DNA of 64,000 nucleotides from Kangiellaceae bacterium (GTDB lineage Bacteria > Pseudomonadota > Gammaproteobacteria > Enterobacterales > Kangiellaceae), in the NCBI GenBank assembly GCA_013373015.1, contig JABXIQ010000002.1, positions 1 through 64,000 of the forward strand, given 5' to 3'. Below the pieces are notes generated by a model. The model worked only from the letters and a program-made list of their open reading frames with translations. It did not search any database and was not told where the DNA came from. Made by a program: the position numbers and the translations under genes. Of the stretch, positions 28,358-38,264 are shown in pieces; position 1 is the stretch's first letter; the number at the start of each line of letters is the position of its first letter.

Positions 28358-29722
28358 TTGGGCGTCGCTAGTCATCTAACTTTACAGCAAATTGCTGAAC
28401 AACAAAATCAAACCGAACAGCAACTCAAGGACTTAGCAGCACTTGCTTTAAGATTAGCACAGCAAAAAGGTGCAGAACAAAGCGAAGTCTGGTGTTATAA
28501 CACCATAGGCAATAGCCTTGAAGTGCGTCAAGGGGAGTTGGAAACGTTAGAGTTTAATCAAGATAGTCATCTTGGAATTAATCTGTATTTTGAGCAAAGA
28601 AAAGGTACAGTTTCGATCAATGACTTGACGGAAGCCGCAATAGAAAAAGGAGTGCAAGCTGCCGCTGATATTGCCCGTTTCACTGAGCTTGATCCTTATT
28701 CGGGTTTGGCTGAAAAGGGATTAATGGCTACTCAGTTTCGAGATTTATCACTTGATCATCCAGCTTCTATTGATATTCCGCAATCTATCGAATTGGCTCA
28801 ATCCTGCGAAGCTGCAGCTCTTGATAATCCGTTGACCAAACAATCTGAAGGTGCCAGTTTTTACGGCCATCGTTCAGTATCGGTATATGCTAACAGCCAT
28901 GATTTTGTGGGTGTGAATCGAACTACTCGCTATTCATTATCTAACACTGTTATTGCGCAAAATGATAAAGGAATGATTCGTGACGGTTATTATTCGCTTG
29001 CTAGAAATATTGATGATCTGATTCCTGCGCAACTTATTGGTCAAACAGCCGCTAAGCGAGTTACTGATAAACTCCAACAAGGAAAAGTGGCGTCTGGAAA
29101 ACATCCGATTATTTTTAGTCCAGAAGTAGCAAGAACGCTGTGGGGACACTTGTTTTCAGCTATAAAAGGTGGCGCTTTATATCAGAAATCTTCTTTCTTA
29201 TTGGATATGAAAGGACAGCAAATTGTTCCCGACTTTATCAATATCCATGAAGATCCTTTTATCTTAAAGGGACTTGGAAGCAGTAATTTTGATAGTGACG
29301 GTGTGGCAACTTATAAACGCGATATTGTGCGCGATGGTATCTTAAAAGACTATTTTTTAAGCAGTTATTCTGCGCGCAAACTAGGATTGTCGACCACCGC
29401 CAATGCTGGCGGTATTCACAATATCATTGTTGATTCGACTTGCGGTAGCCTAGAACAATTGATGCGGCAAATCGGCACAGGATTGCTGGTCACTGAAGTG
29501 ATGGGACAGGGTGTTAATATTGTGACTGGTAATTATTCGCGCGGCGCAAGCGGATTTTGGTTTGAGAATGGTCAAATAAAGCATTTTGTGCAAGAAATTA
29601 CCATTGCTGGTAATCTAGCCGATATGCTTAATAATATTGTAGACGTAGCAAGTGACGTGGATAAACGATCGAGTATTCTGACGGGATCGGTTGCTATTGA
29701 AGGAATGATTGTGGCTAGTTAG
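28358..29722 (+). CDS. pmbA: TldE/PmbA, partner subunit of the TldD protease
   Basis: A 454-residue protein of the TldD/PmbA family lacking the HExxxH zinc motif, as expected for the non-catalytic TldE subunit. It shows GLGSSNFDSDGVAT and the C-terminal GNYSRGASGFWFENG. The start is TTG at 28358, supported by TAGGAG with 6-nt spacing and no ATG nearby. It forms a heterodimer with the tldD product encoded upstream. Confidence 0.95.
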   Translation: MGVASHLTLQQIAEQQNQTEQQLKDLAALALRLAQQKGAEQSEVWCYNTIGNSLEVRQGELETLEFNQDSHLGINLYFEQRKGTVSINDLTEAAIEKGVQAAADIARFTELDPYSGLAEKGLMATQFRDLSLDHPASIDIPQSIELAQSCEAAALDNPLTKQSEGASFYGHRSVSVYANSHDFVGVNRTTRYSLSNTVIAQNDKGMIRDGYYSLARNIDDLIPAQLIGQTAAKRVTDKLQQGKVASGKHPIIFSPEVARTLWGHLFSAIKGGALYQKSSFLLDMKGQQIVPDFINIHEDPFILKGLGSSNFDSDGVATYKRDIVRDGILKDYFLSSYSARKLGLSTTANAGGIHNIIVDSTCGSLEQLMRQIGTGLLVTEVMGQGVNIVTGNYSRGASGFWFENGQIKHFVQEITIAGNLADMLNNIVDVASDVDKRSSILTGSVAIEGMIVAS

Positions 29723-29737
29723 CAACGTCTGTTGCTA

Positions 29738-31117
29738 TTAGCCAAAAAAGTAAGTCGCCAAGCCTAATAAAGCGAAAAAGCCAGCTACATCAGTAATGGT
29801 GGTTAGAACCACGCCGCCAGCGATAGCGGGATCAATGTTCAATTTTTTTAACAGCATCGGTAAACTCGCACCGCTTACTACGCCAGTGACTAAGTTGAAT
29901 AGCATGGCGCCTCCGATAGTGATGGCTAGGTGCAGATGGTTAAAGTCGCTATTTTTCCACAACGAGTAAGCGTAAACCAAACTGGAAATTACCAGTGCCC
30001 ATAAGATGCCGTTGATAACGCTCACAGCCAATTCTTTTTTCAGTAAATAGCCTTGGTTTCCTTCCCCAATATGACCCAATGACATGCCTCGAATGACAAG
30101 GGTTAAGGTTTGAGTGCCTGCGATACCGCCCATGCTGGGTACAATGGGTAGCAAAACGGCGAGCATAGTTACCTTGCCAATGGTGCCTTCGAACAAGCCG
30201 ATTACCAATGCTGCGAGTATTACGGTTAATAAGTTGATACCTAACCAGATAGCGCGTTTTTTGGCGGTTTGAAAAACTGGGCCAAAGGTATCTTCAAGCT
30301 CATCAAGGCCTGCCATCGACATTAATGAGTGATCAGCTTCTTCACGAATGACGTCAACCACGTCATCAATAGTGATACGGCCAATTAAGCGACCTTCCTC
30401 ATCAATCACTGGTGCAGATACGAGGTCGTGACGTTCGAATAATTGAGCCACTTCCGTTTCAGGCATATCGGCGGGAATGGTGAAGGTTTCTTGATCGACG
30501 ATTTTAGTAATCGGAGTTTCAGGATCGCATGTTAACACTGAGCTGATTGGCACAGAACCCACTAACACATCGCGCGAATCGACTACATATAAATGGTCGG
30601 TATTGTGCGGCATACTGCCGCGAATTCGCAAGTAACGCAAAACTACTTCCACTGATACGCGTGGACGGATCATGATAGTATCGATGTTCATCAAGCCGCC
30701 AGCGGTATCTTCTGGATAAGTTAAGGCGTGTTCGATTTGAGCACGATTTTGTTCATCTAAAAGTCTTAATACTTGGTTACTGACGTTTTTTGATAGATCC
30801 CCAAGAATATCTACAACATCATCGGTATCTAAGTCGGTTAACGCATCGGCCAGTTCTTGCGGATGCATTTGCTCGATAAAACTTTGACGGATTTCTTCAT
30901 TCAGATGCTGTAGGACATCACCTTCGCGCTCTTTATCCAGCAATTGCCAAATAAGATTTCTAACCCGCGGAGGCGTGGACTCGAGAAGGTGGGCAATATC
31001 AGCCCCACGCAGTTCTTCAAGCAGATCTTTGACAGGAATAAGGTGGCCGCTGTCGAGTGCTGTATTAAGCAGCTGCAACTGTTCTTGGCGGTTTTGTACG
31101 CTCTGAATTTCAGGCAT
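29738..31117 (-). CDS. mgtE: Magnesium transporter MgtE
   Basis: A Mg2+-gated channel/transporter of the inner membrane. The 459-residue protein has an N-terminal superhelical MgtE_N domain (about 20-125), two CBS domains (about 130-260) that sense cytosolic Mg2+, and five C-terminal transmembrane helices with the pore-lining PSMGGIAGTQTLTL segment. It follows rapZ on the same strand with a 100-nt gap. No Mg riboswitch was recognised in that gap. Confidence 0.96.
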   Translation of the reverse strand: MPEIQSVQNRQEQLQLLNTALDSGHLIPVKDLLEELRGADIAHLLESTPPRVRNLIWQLLDKEREGDVLQHLNEEIRQSFIEQMHPQELADALTDLDTDDVVDILGDLSKNVSNQVLRLLDEQNRAQIEHALTYPEDTAGGLMNIDTIMIRPRVSVEVVLRYLRIRGSMPHNTDHLYVVDSRDVLVGSVPISSVLTCDPETPITKIVDQETFTIPADMPETEVAQLFERHDLVSAPVIDEEGRLIGRITIDDVVDVIREEADHSLMSMAGLDELEDTFGPVFQTAKKRAIWLGINLLTVILAALVIGLFEGTIGKVTMLAVLLPIVPSMGGIAGTQTLTLVIRGMSLGHIGEGNQGYLLKKELAVSVINGILWALVISSLVYAYSLWKNSDFNHLHLAITIGGAMLFNLVTGVVSGASLPMLLKKLNIDPAIAGGVVLTTITDVAGFFALLGLATYFFG

Positions 31118-31216
31118 AGATCACACTTATTCGTTGATTACTAATTGATTTTGCTAGTTATTCTAACGTAATTACTGGCGTAATTGATAGTGTATTCACG
31201 CAAGCGGGATAAATAA

Positions 31217-32065
31217 TTAGGCTTTGTCTAACCTGCGGTGTTGAATTGAAACATTAGGATACAGCTTGCTCAAGTGTTTATATAAGGTTTCGACCATATA
31301 CACAGAGCGGTGGCGACCACCGGTACAACCAATAGCGCAGGTGAAATAACTTCGATCTTGTTTACTAAATTCTGGGATCCAAGTGGTTAGAAACACTTTT
31401 AGTTGCCAAATGTATTCCATGACCATTGAGCTTTGCTCTAAATATTGCGCGATGGGTTCGTCGCGTCCAGTAAAGTCTCGCAATTCTGGTACCCAGTAAG
31501 GGTTAGGCAAGCAGCGAACGTCGAAGACAAAATCTGCGTCTTTAGGAGCTCCGTGCTTAAAGCCAAAAGAAACCAATTGAATATCCATGTTTGGGGCTTT
31601 ATTGGCACTAACTCGCTCTCGAATGCGTTCACGCAACTCATGCGGTGTTAATTCGCTGGTGTTTATGACTAAATCAGCTGATTCTCGAACGGACTCGAGT
31701 AAATTTCGTTCTTGTTTTATGGCATCGCGTAGCGATAGGCCTCGGTTGGTCAGCGGGTGGCGACGGCGAGTTTCGCTGAAACGTTTGAGCAGTACATTTT
31801 CATCCGCATCGATAAATAAAGTTTTTGCTTGTGGAACTGAACCGCGAATTTTTTCCATTTCAGCAGAAAAATTTTCAAGATCGTGAGGACTACGCGCATC
31901 AACACTGATTGCAATGTCTTCATTTTTAAGTAGATGATTATTGATTACATTGAGAGTTAAACTCAGCGGCAAATTATCAATACAGTAATAACCTGCATCT
32001 TCTAATGCTTTGAGGGCAACTGATTTTCCTGAGCCTGAGCGGCCGCTGACGATTAGTAACTTCAT
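31217..32065 (-). CDS. rapZ: RNase adapter protein RapZ
   Basis: Binds glucosamine-6-phosphate and, in enterobacteria, targets the GlmZ sRNA to RNase E. The 282-residue protein has Walker A GRSGSGKS (about 8-15) followed by ALEDAGYYCIDNLP, and the C-terminal sugar-phosphate/RNA domain with CTGGRHRSVY. It is in the conserved order rpoN-hpf-ptsN-rapZ. The npr (ptsO) gene that usually follows is replaced here by mgtE. Confidence 0.97.
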   Translation of the reverse strand: MKLLIVSGRSGSGKSVALKALEDAGYYCIDNLPLSLTLNVINNHLLKNEDIAISVDARSPHDLENFSAEMEKIRGSVPQAKTLFIDADENVLLKRFSETRRRHPLTNRGLSLRDAIKQERNLLESVRESADLVINTSELTPHELRERIRERVSANKAPNMDIQLVSFGFKHGAPKDADFVFDVRCLPNPYWVPELRDFTGRDEPIAQYLEQSSMVMEYIWQLKVFLTTWIPEFSKQDRSYFTCAIGCTGGRHRSVYMVETLYKHLSKLYPNVSIQHRRLDKA

Positions 32066-32079
32066 GTTGTAGGGCTTAA

Positions 32080-32619
32080 TTATTCGGTTGATTGTTGCTC
32101 GGTTTCTGACTGCGATGTAATCGCTTCTTTCTTATCTTCAACAGACTCTTTGTTTTTTGAACGTTGCTCTAAGGCGTGGGTCAAAATTTCAAATAAAGCC
32201 TCGTTGTTATGTGCATTACGACATTGAGCGCAAACTGTTTTATCCTTAAAAATAGTTATTACATCATTCAGATCGCGTATTTCTGCATAATCAAAGTCTT
32301 CAGGAACGATTAATGCAAATACAATATCTACATCTTCCTGATCTGGCGCATGAAAGTCAACGCCATCTTGCAAGGTGAGGAATACTGCTTGAGGAATTTC
32401 ACAATTAGCAATGCGCGCATGGGGTAAGGCAATGCCATTACCTATGGCTGTGCTGCCAAGTTGTTCTCGGGCAACCATGGCTTTGAGTATGATAAAAGCA
32501 TCCAGTTGCGTACTTTGTTGTGCAAATACAGAGGCCGCGAGTTGTAATGCTTTTTTTCGGCTGGAAACTTGACCGCCGAGCAGGCAACGCTCGGCGGTGA
32601 TACATTGTTTTATGTGCAT
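32080..32619 (-). CDS. ptsN: Nitrogen-PTS EIIA protein PtsN
   Basis: Phosphoacceptor regulator of the nitrogen phosphotransferase system, affecting K+ transport and sigma-54-linked metabolism. The 179-residue protein carries the EIIA type-2 domain, with the phosphorylated His at about 67 in IALPHARI. The last 25 residues are a charged, Ser/Glu-rich tail beyond the usual fold. It is 4 nt downstream of hpf and part of the rpoN operon. Confidence 0.96.
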   Translation of the reverse strand: MHIKQCITAERCLLGGQVSSRKKALQLAASVFAQQSTQLDAFIILKAMVAREQLGSTAIGNGIALPHARIANCEIPQAVFLTLQDGVDFHAPDQEDVDIVFALIVPEDFDYAEIRDLNDVITIFKDKTVCAQCRNAHNNEALFEILTHALEQRSKNKESVEDKKEAITSQSETEQQSTE

Positions 32620-32623
32620 TGAG

Positions 32624-32911
32624 TTAATGACGGATCATCTTTTCCTTATGTTTTATCACTTGTCGGTCTAGTTTATCAATCAATAAATCAATCGCCGCGT
32701 ACATATCTTCAGATTCACTGCTGGCAACTATTTCGCCACCATTGACGTGTAAGGTCGCTTCAGCAATCTGTCTGAGCTTTTCGACACTCAAGGTTACATA
32801 GACATTGTTGATGTGATCAAAATGACGCTCTAATTTGGCAAATTTCTCGTGTACGAAGGTTTTTAATGGGTCTGTAACTTCTAAATGACGGCCCGTTAGA
32901 TTGATTTGCAT
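32624..32911 (-). CDS. hpf: Ribosome hibernation promoting factor
   Basis: A short HPF (95 residues) that binds the 30S decoding site and promotes 100S dimers in stationary phase. It starts MQINLTGRHLEVTDPL like E. coli HPF. ATG 32911 is chosen over 32917 because AAGGA lies 8 nt upstream. It follows rpoN closely, as is usual. Confidence 0.96.
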   Translation of the reverse strand: MQINLTGRHLEVTDPLKTFVHEKFAKLERHFDHINNVYVTLSVEKLRQIAEATLHVNGGEIVASSESEDMYAAIDLLIDKLDRQVIKHKEKMIRH

Positions 32912-32936
32912 AGACATATTCCTTCTATTCGAATTA

Positions 32937-34361
32937 TTAAAAATTGTTCAATAACTTACGTTGACTGGAGCAGGGAATATTCAAAGCTTCGCGATACTTT
33001 GCAATAGTTCGACGGGCTATTTGAATACCTTCTTGCTGAAGCATATCAACGATGGTGTTATCACTTAAAGGTTTGCGGGAAGGTTCCGCTTGGATCATAG
33101 TTTTGATTTTGCTTTTGATTGCTGTAGATGATAATTCACCTCCTCGATCGTTTGGAATAGCATTAGAAAAAAAGTATTTCATTTCAAAAACACCTTGCGA
33201 TGATTGCAGGTATTTGTTTTTGGTGGCGCGTGAAATGGTCGACTCGTGCATCTCTAATTTTTCCGCGATATCTTGCAAGCGCAAAGGTTTGAGAGATTCT
33301 TCGCCGTGTTCAAAAAAGTCTTGTTGATGCTCAACAATCAACTCAGCAACTTTGTGAATTGTCTGCTGGCGAGACTGCAAGCCATTGATAAACCAGCGCG
33401 CTTTTTGCAGGTTTTCTTGTAGATATTGTTTATCACTAGCCTTTGCGGACTGGCGTAAAATAGTGGCGTATTGTTGATTAACTGCTAACGTTGGAAAATG
33501 TTGATCAAACATTTGAACATGCCATTGTCGTCCCTGTTGTATGACTTCAATATCGGGCTTTATATAGTCAGCTGTATCGTTGATACATTCGGTGTTAGGC
33601 TGTTTTTTTAAGCTTTGAATGAGCTCAACGCACTGATGGATTTCGGAGTCATTAAGTCTTAAATGCTTTGCAATATCGCGGTAGTGATGCTTGGATAAGG
33701 CGTCAAAATGATGGCTGACGATTTCACAAGCAGATTGAGCAAAGGGTGCTTTGTTTTGCTTTAATTGTAAAATTAAGAACTCTTGTAGATCGCGGCTTGC
33801 GCAACCAAAGGGTTCAAATTGTTGAATTAGATGAATGAGAGGGAAGATGTCATTCGGCTCAACCTCAATGTCAAGATCGTGCGATAGGAGTTGAGCAATT
33901 TCTTCAGCACTAAGGGTTAGAAAACCTTTGTCGTTGAGATTTTCAATCACATAGTAGCCAATTTCCAAATCTAAATCTGATAAGTGTGATAGCTCAAGTT
34001 GCCATTCGAGCTTGCCAGTTAAGGTGACGGGCTCGGATGCAGTGTTTTCAATATTGAAATCGGAGGTGGATATTGAGTTATGGGTAATGGGATCCGATAC
34101 AGATACTTGAGTCCAATCATCATTATTATTTGTTAAAGATGCTTCAACCGCTTGGGAATTTTCTTTGGCTGAAGGTGTTTGAATATTTTGGTCAACTGCT
34201 TTTATTGCTTCATCGACGCATAACAAAGGATTGTTATCAAGTTGATATTGAATTTCTTGTTGTAAGTCAGTCTGCGAGAGTTGCAATAACTTAATCGACT
34301 GCTGTAACTGAGGGTTCAGCTTGAGTTGTTGGCGTAAATTTAGTTGCAGTGTTTGATTCAT
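32937..34361 (-). CDS. rpoN: RNA polymerase sigma-54 factor
   Basis: Recognises -24/-12 promoters and needs AAA+ activators. The 474-residue protein has a Gln-rich region I (LRQQLKLNPQLQQSIKLLQLS), an acidic region II (about 55-125), a core-binding domain, a helix-turn-helix, and the RpoN box ARRTIAKYRE near the C-terminus. It lies between lptB and hpf as in most gammaproteobacteria. The 196-nt gap upstream shows no clear promoter. Confidence 0.98.
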   Translation of the reverse strand: MNQTLQLNLRQQLKLNPQLQQSIKLLQLSQTDLQQEIQYQLDNNPLLCVDEAIKAVDQNIQTPSAKENSQAVEASLTNNNDDWTQVSVSDPITHNSISTSDFNIENTASEPVTLTGKLEWQLELSHLSDLDLEIGYYVIENLNDKGFLTLSAEEIAQLLSHDLDIEVEPNDIFPLIHLIQQFEPFGCASRDLQEFLILQLKQNKAPFAQSACEIVSHHFDALSKHHYRDIAKHLRLNDSEIHQCVELIQSLKKQPNTECINDTADYIKPDIEVIQQGRQWHVQMFDQHFPTLAVNQQYATILRQSAKASDKQYLQENLQKARWFINGLQSRQQTIHKVAELIVEHQQDFFEHGEESLKPLRLQDIAEKLEMHESTISRATKNKYLQSSQGVFEMKYFFSNAIPNDRGGELSSTAIKSKIKTMIQAEPSRKPLSDNTIVDMLQQEGIQIARRTIAKYREALNIPCSSQRKLLNNF

Positions 34362-34557
34362 TAAAACCTTTTATTCTGTGCCACTATTGCCTTTGTTAAC
34401 TCCCTTACTTACAAATTACTCCTTGTGAAGAGACAGTGCAAGGGCTTATTGTTAAACTTTGGTCAGAATATGTAAATTTCAATAGTTTGAAGAAAGTTAT
34501 TTAGCAAAAATTTTGCTTTATGGCTTAGTATTAAAGGTCTGTTGTAAAAAAACTCGA

Positions 34558-35283
34558 CTACATCTTGAAGTGTTCGCCAAGGTAGCGTTCACGAACCAGT
34601 GGATCGGATAAAATTTGATCAGGTGTACCTTCAGAGATAATTTTGCCTGAATCAACAATGTAGGCATGCTCACATACATCTAAAGTTTCACGCACATTAT
34701 GGTCAGTAATCAACACTCCCAAACCACGTTCTTTCAGTTGCATAATAATACTCTTAATTTCAATGACAGAAATCGGATCAACGCCGGCAAAGGGTTCATC
34801 AAGCAGAATGAATTTAGGGTCATTGGCAAGTGCGCGGGCGATTTCAACCCGGCGACGTTCACCGCCTGATAAGCTCATGCCTTGACTCAAGCGGATATGT
34901 TCAATGTGAAACTCTGATAACAGTTCATCGAGTTTTTCTTCACGTTCTTGCTCTGTTAGTTCTTCGCGGAGCTGAAGAATTGCCATGATATTATCTTGAA
35001 CTGATAGCTTGCGAAAAATCGAGGCTTCTTGCGGTAAATAGCCAATACCTTTTTGCGCTCGAGTGTGCATAGGTGCTTTAGTTAAGTTTTCTTCACCTAA
35101 TAAAATCTGTCCATTGTCAGAGGGAACTAATCCGACAATCATATAAAATGATGTGGTTTTACCCGCGCCGTTTGGCCCCAATAAACCCACTACAGCACCT
35201 TGCTCAACTTGTAAGGATACGTCCTCAACGACACGTCGTGTTTTGTAGCTTTTAGCTAAATTTTGTGCTTTTAGAACATTCAT
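34558..35283 (-). CDS. lptB: LPS export ABC transporter ATP-binding protein LptB
   Basis: The ATPase of the LptB2FGC extractor of lipopolysaccharide. The 241-residue protein has Walker [11 protein letters not shown]-loop YLPQEAS, signature LSGGERRR, Walker [14 protein letters not shown] and H-loop ITDHNVRE. It is directly downstream of lptA (18-nt gap). Confidence 0.98.
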   Translation of the reverse strand: MNVLKAQNLAKSYKTRRVVEDVSLQVEQGAVVGLLGPNGAGKTTSFYMIVGLVPSDNGQILLGEENLTKAPMHTRAQKGIGYLPQEASIFRKLSVQDNIMAILQLREELTEQEREEKLDELLSEFHIEHIRLSQGMSLSGGERRRVEIARALANDPKFILLDEPFAGVDPISVIEIKSIIMQLKERGLGVLITDHNVRETLDVCEHAYIVDSGKIISEGTPDQILSDPLVRERYLGEHFKM

Positions 35284-35301
35284 TAGAGAGCTCTCGACTA
35301 C

Positions 35302-36114
35302 TTATTGGTCTGATTTTGGTGGGGTTTCATTCAAAAAGGCGTCTTCTTGTTCAGTATTGTGTTCAGAATCCTGCGTTTGGTCACTGGAATCATTTTGTTG
35401 CGAACTGTCTTGTTGCCAAAAAAACTCAGTTTCAACTCTTTGCGAACCATCGCTAGAACTTCCTGCAGAGAAAACCTTGGTAGTGCCATCGTATAATAGA
35501 TTTTGCGCCGCCATGTTAGAGCTGCCTTGTAAGAAGGTAACGTTGCCCAGCAATTCTGTTTGTTTGTAGCGGCCTTTGGAGCGAAGTTGCGCGGCAGTGG
35601 CTACAATAGGCTGTTGTTGCGGCTGACGTAAAGTAAAACGGGTGGGCTGGCCCGAGAGTACAAAATTAAATTCTTGGGTCGTATTTTTATTGGCACGCAA
35701 TTTATTACCTTCAAGGGTAAGAGTATCACGGTTGGAGCTTTGAACAATTTCGATAGTTCCATCAGCTGCTAAATCGCCAGATTGCTGTTGGTAACTAATT
35801 TCTGGGGCTTTGATGTCGGTTGTTTCTCCGCGCGGATCAACGTAATGAATGGTCACAGGATTGCCCGTTGCGGTTAGGGTTCCTGCTTGCTCGCCTACTT
35901 TCATCAATTCGTCGGCTTTAATGGTCATGCTGCCGTGTTGATAAATTACATTCCCGCGATAAATGATGGTGCCATTAGTCGCATCTAAAAAAGATTTGCT
36001 GGCTTTAATATTGGATTTTTCCAACTCAGCTGCTTGTGTAGTAAACGATAAACTGAAACCTAAGGTTAGGCTCAGTAAGCTGAAAAAGGAATATAAAGGC
36101 ATATTTTTCATCAT
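35302..36114 (-). CDS. lptA: LPS transport periplasmic protein LptA
   Basis: Forms the beta-jellyroll bridge that carries LPS across the periplasm from LptC to LptD. A signal peptide (to about residue 28) is followed by an OstA/LptA domain (about 30-170). The protein is about 270 residues against roughly 185 in E. coli. The extra C-terminal part includes a second stretch of beta-type sequence and a final 40-residue Gln/Ser/Asp/Glu-rich low-complexity tail. The track start is TTG 36129, immediately after the lptC stop; I favour ATG 36114, giving a better signal peptide. Confidence 0.93.
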   Translation of the reverse strand: MMKNMPLYSFFSLLSLTLGFSLSFTTQAAELEKSNIKASKSFLDATNGTIIYRGNVIYQHGSMTIKADELMKVGEQAGTLTATGNPVTIHYVDPRGETTDIKAPEISYQQQSGDLAADGTIEIVQSSNRDTLTLEGNKLRANKNTTQEFNFVLSGQPTRFTLRQPQQQPIVATAAQLRSKGRYKQTELLGNVTFLQGSSNMAAQNLLYDGTTKVFSAGSSSDGSQRVETEFFWQQDSSQQNDSSDQTQDSEHNTEQEDAFLNETPPKSDQ

Positions 36115-36129
36115 CAATAATAGTTTCAA

Positions 36130-36684
36130 TTATTTTTCTTGCGATATAACTTCAGACTTAAATTCAATGGTATTTTTTTGCAAGTCTGCGTCCATACCCG
36201 TTGCGGTGAGCAAATATAAGTCAGTTTCAAGCCGCAATGGCTCTGCTGTACTAGCTGTTTGGCTAGCAAAATCAATTAATAGCTTTGGCATACTTAACAC
36301 GGCATTACTTTGGCGCTGACTTTCAAATGTTATTTCAACCATGCCATCCAAGGTCAGCTGCTCACTCAATTCATTAGATATAGCACTGTTCGCGCTAACA
36401 TGCCATTGTTGATTTTGCTCAGTGCTCATGCTTAGTTTGGGTGATTGTAAGTGAGTTTGAGCAATATCAATATAATGCAATGTTTTGTCACTGCTAAAAC
36501 GTCTGGCGACCTGACCTTGGCTATTAAACTCGATAGTTTGAGTGTTGGTTAGGTAATAATCAGGATTGCTCGATTCTTCGAGGAAAACAGGTTTTGGTTT
36601 TTCACTCCAGTCCCATAAAAAAGGCACCACAAAAGCGGCTGGGATTAGCAACCATAATATTGAGCGGCCTTTTAAGAAAGTCAT
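36130..36684 (-). CDS. lptC: LPS export protein LptC
   Basis: A bitopic inner-membrane protein of 184 residues that accepts LPS from LptB2FG and hands it to LptA. It has an N-terminal transmembrane helix (about 9-24) and a periplasmic LptC beta-jellyroll with PDYYLTNTQTIEFNSQGQ. It abuts lptA and follows kdsC, as in E. coli. Confidence 0.94.
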   Translation of the reverse strand: MTFLKGRSILWLLIPAAFVVPFLWDWSEKPKPVFLEESSNPDYYLTNTQTIEFNSQGQVARRFSSDKTLHYIDIAQTHLQSPKLSMSTEQNQQWHVSANSAISNELSEQLTLDGMVEITFESQRQSNAVLSMPKLLIDFASQTASTAEPLRLETDLYLLTATGMDADLQKNTIEFKSEVISQEK

Positions 36685-36723
36685 CGAAATACCTAAAATC
36701 CTAGTTTTGTGTTAGCACAAGAT

Positions 36724-37263
36724 TCAAGCCCAGTATTTATTATGCAATTCAGAAAGTTTACCTTGGCTGAACAAAATCATATCAGTAATCTCTCGAACCG
36801 CACCAAAACCACCTTTGTTGGTGGTGATCCAGTGGGCATTTTGCTGTACAAACCAATGGCCATCAGCCACGCTGATACCCAAGCCTGATAATTGAAATAA
36901 TGGCAAATCGGGCAAATCATCACCTACATGGCAGACCTGATCAGGGTTAACGGAGAGCTTTTGGCATAGTTCGTGGTATGAACTTACTTTATCACTTTTA
37001 CCTTGATAGAGATGTTTGATACCCAGTTCAGCGCAACGTTTTTCAACAATATGTGATTGACGACCAGTAATAATGGCCACTTCAATACCATTATTCATTA
37101 AACTTTTCAGTCCAAGACCATCTTTGATATTAAAGGTCTTTAATTCTTCGCCATGGTTACCAAAGATTACTTGCCCATTGCTTAATACACCGTCCACATC
37201 ACAAATGACAAGCTTGATTGCTTTAGCTTTTGCAACGAGCTCGGTTGGGTATTGAGGATTCAT
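36724..37263 (-). CDS. kdsC: 3-deoxy-D-manno-octulosonate 8-phosphate phosphatase
   Basis: HAD-family phosphatase releasing Kdo for the LPS core. The 179-residue protein has motif I DVDGVLSNG, motif II TGR and motif III GDDLPDLPLF. It forms the usual tetrameric C0-type HAD without a cap. It overlaps kdsD by one nucleotide (TAATG), so the two are translationally coupled. Confidence 0.96.
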   Translation of the reverse strand: MNPQYPTELVAKAKAIKLVICDVDGVLSNGQVIFGNHGEELKTFNIKDGLGLKSLMNNGIEVAIITGRQSHIVEKRCAELGIKHLYQGKSDKVSSYHELCQKLSVNPDQVCHVGDDLPDLPLFQLSGLGISVADGHWFVQQNAHWITTNKGGFGAVREITDMILFSQGKLSELHNKYWA

Positions 37264-38264
37264 TATACAACCCCTGCTTTGAGTAGATCGTGCATATGTA
37301 AAATCCCCACGGGTTTTTGCTCGTGGTCAATTACCACCAGCGCAGTAATACTGCTTTTTTCCATAAGCTGTACTGCATCAACGGCTAAAGTGCCCAGTGC
37401 AACGGTTTTACTGTTGCGAGTCATGACCTGCTCAATGGGGCTATTAATATCCGCACCTTTTTCAAAGGTTCGGCGTAAATCTCCATCAGTAAAAACCCCC
37501 AACAGGCTGCCTTGAGAGTCAGTAATGGCGGTCATTCCCAAGCGTTTATCCGTCATCTCCAGCAGAGCATCCCTAATACTGATGTGTGGAGCAACTTGCG
37601 GAAACGCATCGCCAGCGTGCATCAAATCATCGACTAATAATAATAAGCGTTTACCTAAACTGCCGCCAGGGTGCGATAAGGCAAAGTCATCAGCGGTAAA
37701 GCCTCTGGCTTCTAATAGGGATACAGCAATGGCATCACCGAGCACTAATACTGCGGTGGTCGAAGCTGTGGGTGCCAAGTTATGCGGGCAGGCTTCTTGC
37801 GCAACATTAACGGTTAAATGTATTGAGCTTGCCTTCGCTAAACTCGAATTTGGGTTACTGGTGATTGAAATTAAATCGATACCACGACGTTTGATCACAG
37901 GTAACAAAGCTGTCACTTCGTGTGTTTCGCCAGAATTAGATAAAGCGATAATAATGTCTTGTTCGCCAATCATCCCTAAATCGCCATGACTGGCTTCGGC
38001 GGGATGGACGAAAAAGGCTGGAGTGCCTGTGCTGGCAAGAGTTGCGGCCAATTTACCGCCAATATGCCCTGACTTACCCATACCAATGACAACTACTTTG
38101 CCGCTGCAAGCGATTAGCTTGTGACAAGCACCGATAAACTCTTGATTCAGGTTATGTTGTAAGTTAGCGACTGCTTCTTGCTCAATCTTGATTACCCTTT
38201 GACCTGAGGTGAGAAATTGCTCGTCGAGTTGTCCAGTTGTCCACTGACTTGGTTTTGAAGCCAT
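37263..38264 (-). CDS. kdsD: Arabinose-5-phosphate isomerase KdsD
   Basis: Converts ribulose 5-phosphate to arabinose 5-phosphate, the first Kdo precursor. A SIS domain (about 45-180, with VIGMGKSGHIGGKLAATL) is followed by two CBS domains (about 205-330). ATG 38264 is preferred over TTG 38267 because AGGA precedes it by 6 nt; 333 residues. It is the head of kdsD-kdsC-lptC-lptA-lptB. Confidence 0.97.
   Translation of the reverse strand: MASKPSQWTTGQLDEQFLTSGQRVIKIEQEAVANLQHNLNQEFIGACHKLIACSGKVVVIGMGKSGHIGGKLAATLASTGTPAFFVHPAEASHGDLGMIGEQDIIIALSNSGETHEVTALLPVIKRRGIDLISITSNPNSSLAKASSIHLTVNVAQEACPHNLAPTASTTAVLVLGDAIAVSLLEARGFTADDFALSHPGGSLGKRLLLLVDDLMHAGDAFPQVAPHISIRDALLEMTDKRLGMTAITDSQGSLLGVFTDGDLRRTFEKGADINSPIEQVMTRNSKTVALGTLAVDAVQLMEKSSITALVVIDHEQKPVGILHMHDLLKAGVV

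Noticed and set aside
24122-29722. tldD and pmbA as a split or duplicated gene
   Set aside because: They are the known heterodimer partners, each full length; only TldD has the HEAVGH zinc motif, as expected.
31118-31216. Magnesium riboswitch upstream of mgtE
   Set aside because: The gap is only about 100 nt and no M-box or ykoK-type motif is recognisable.
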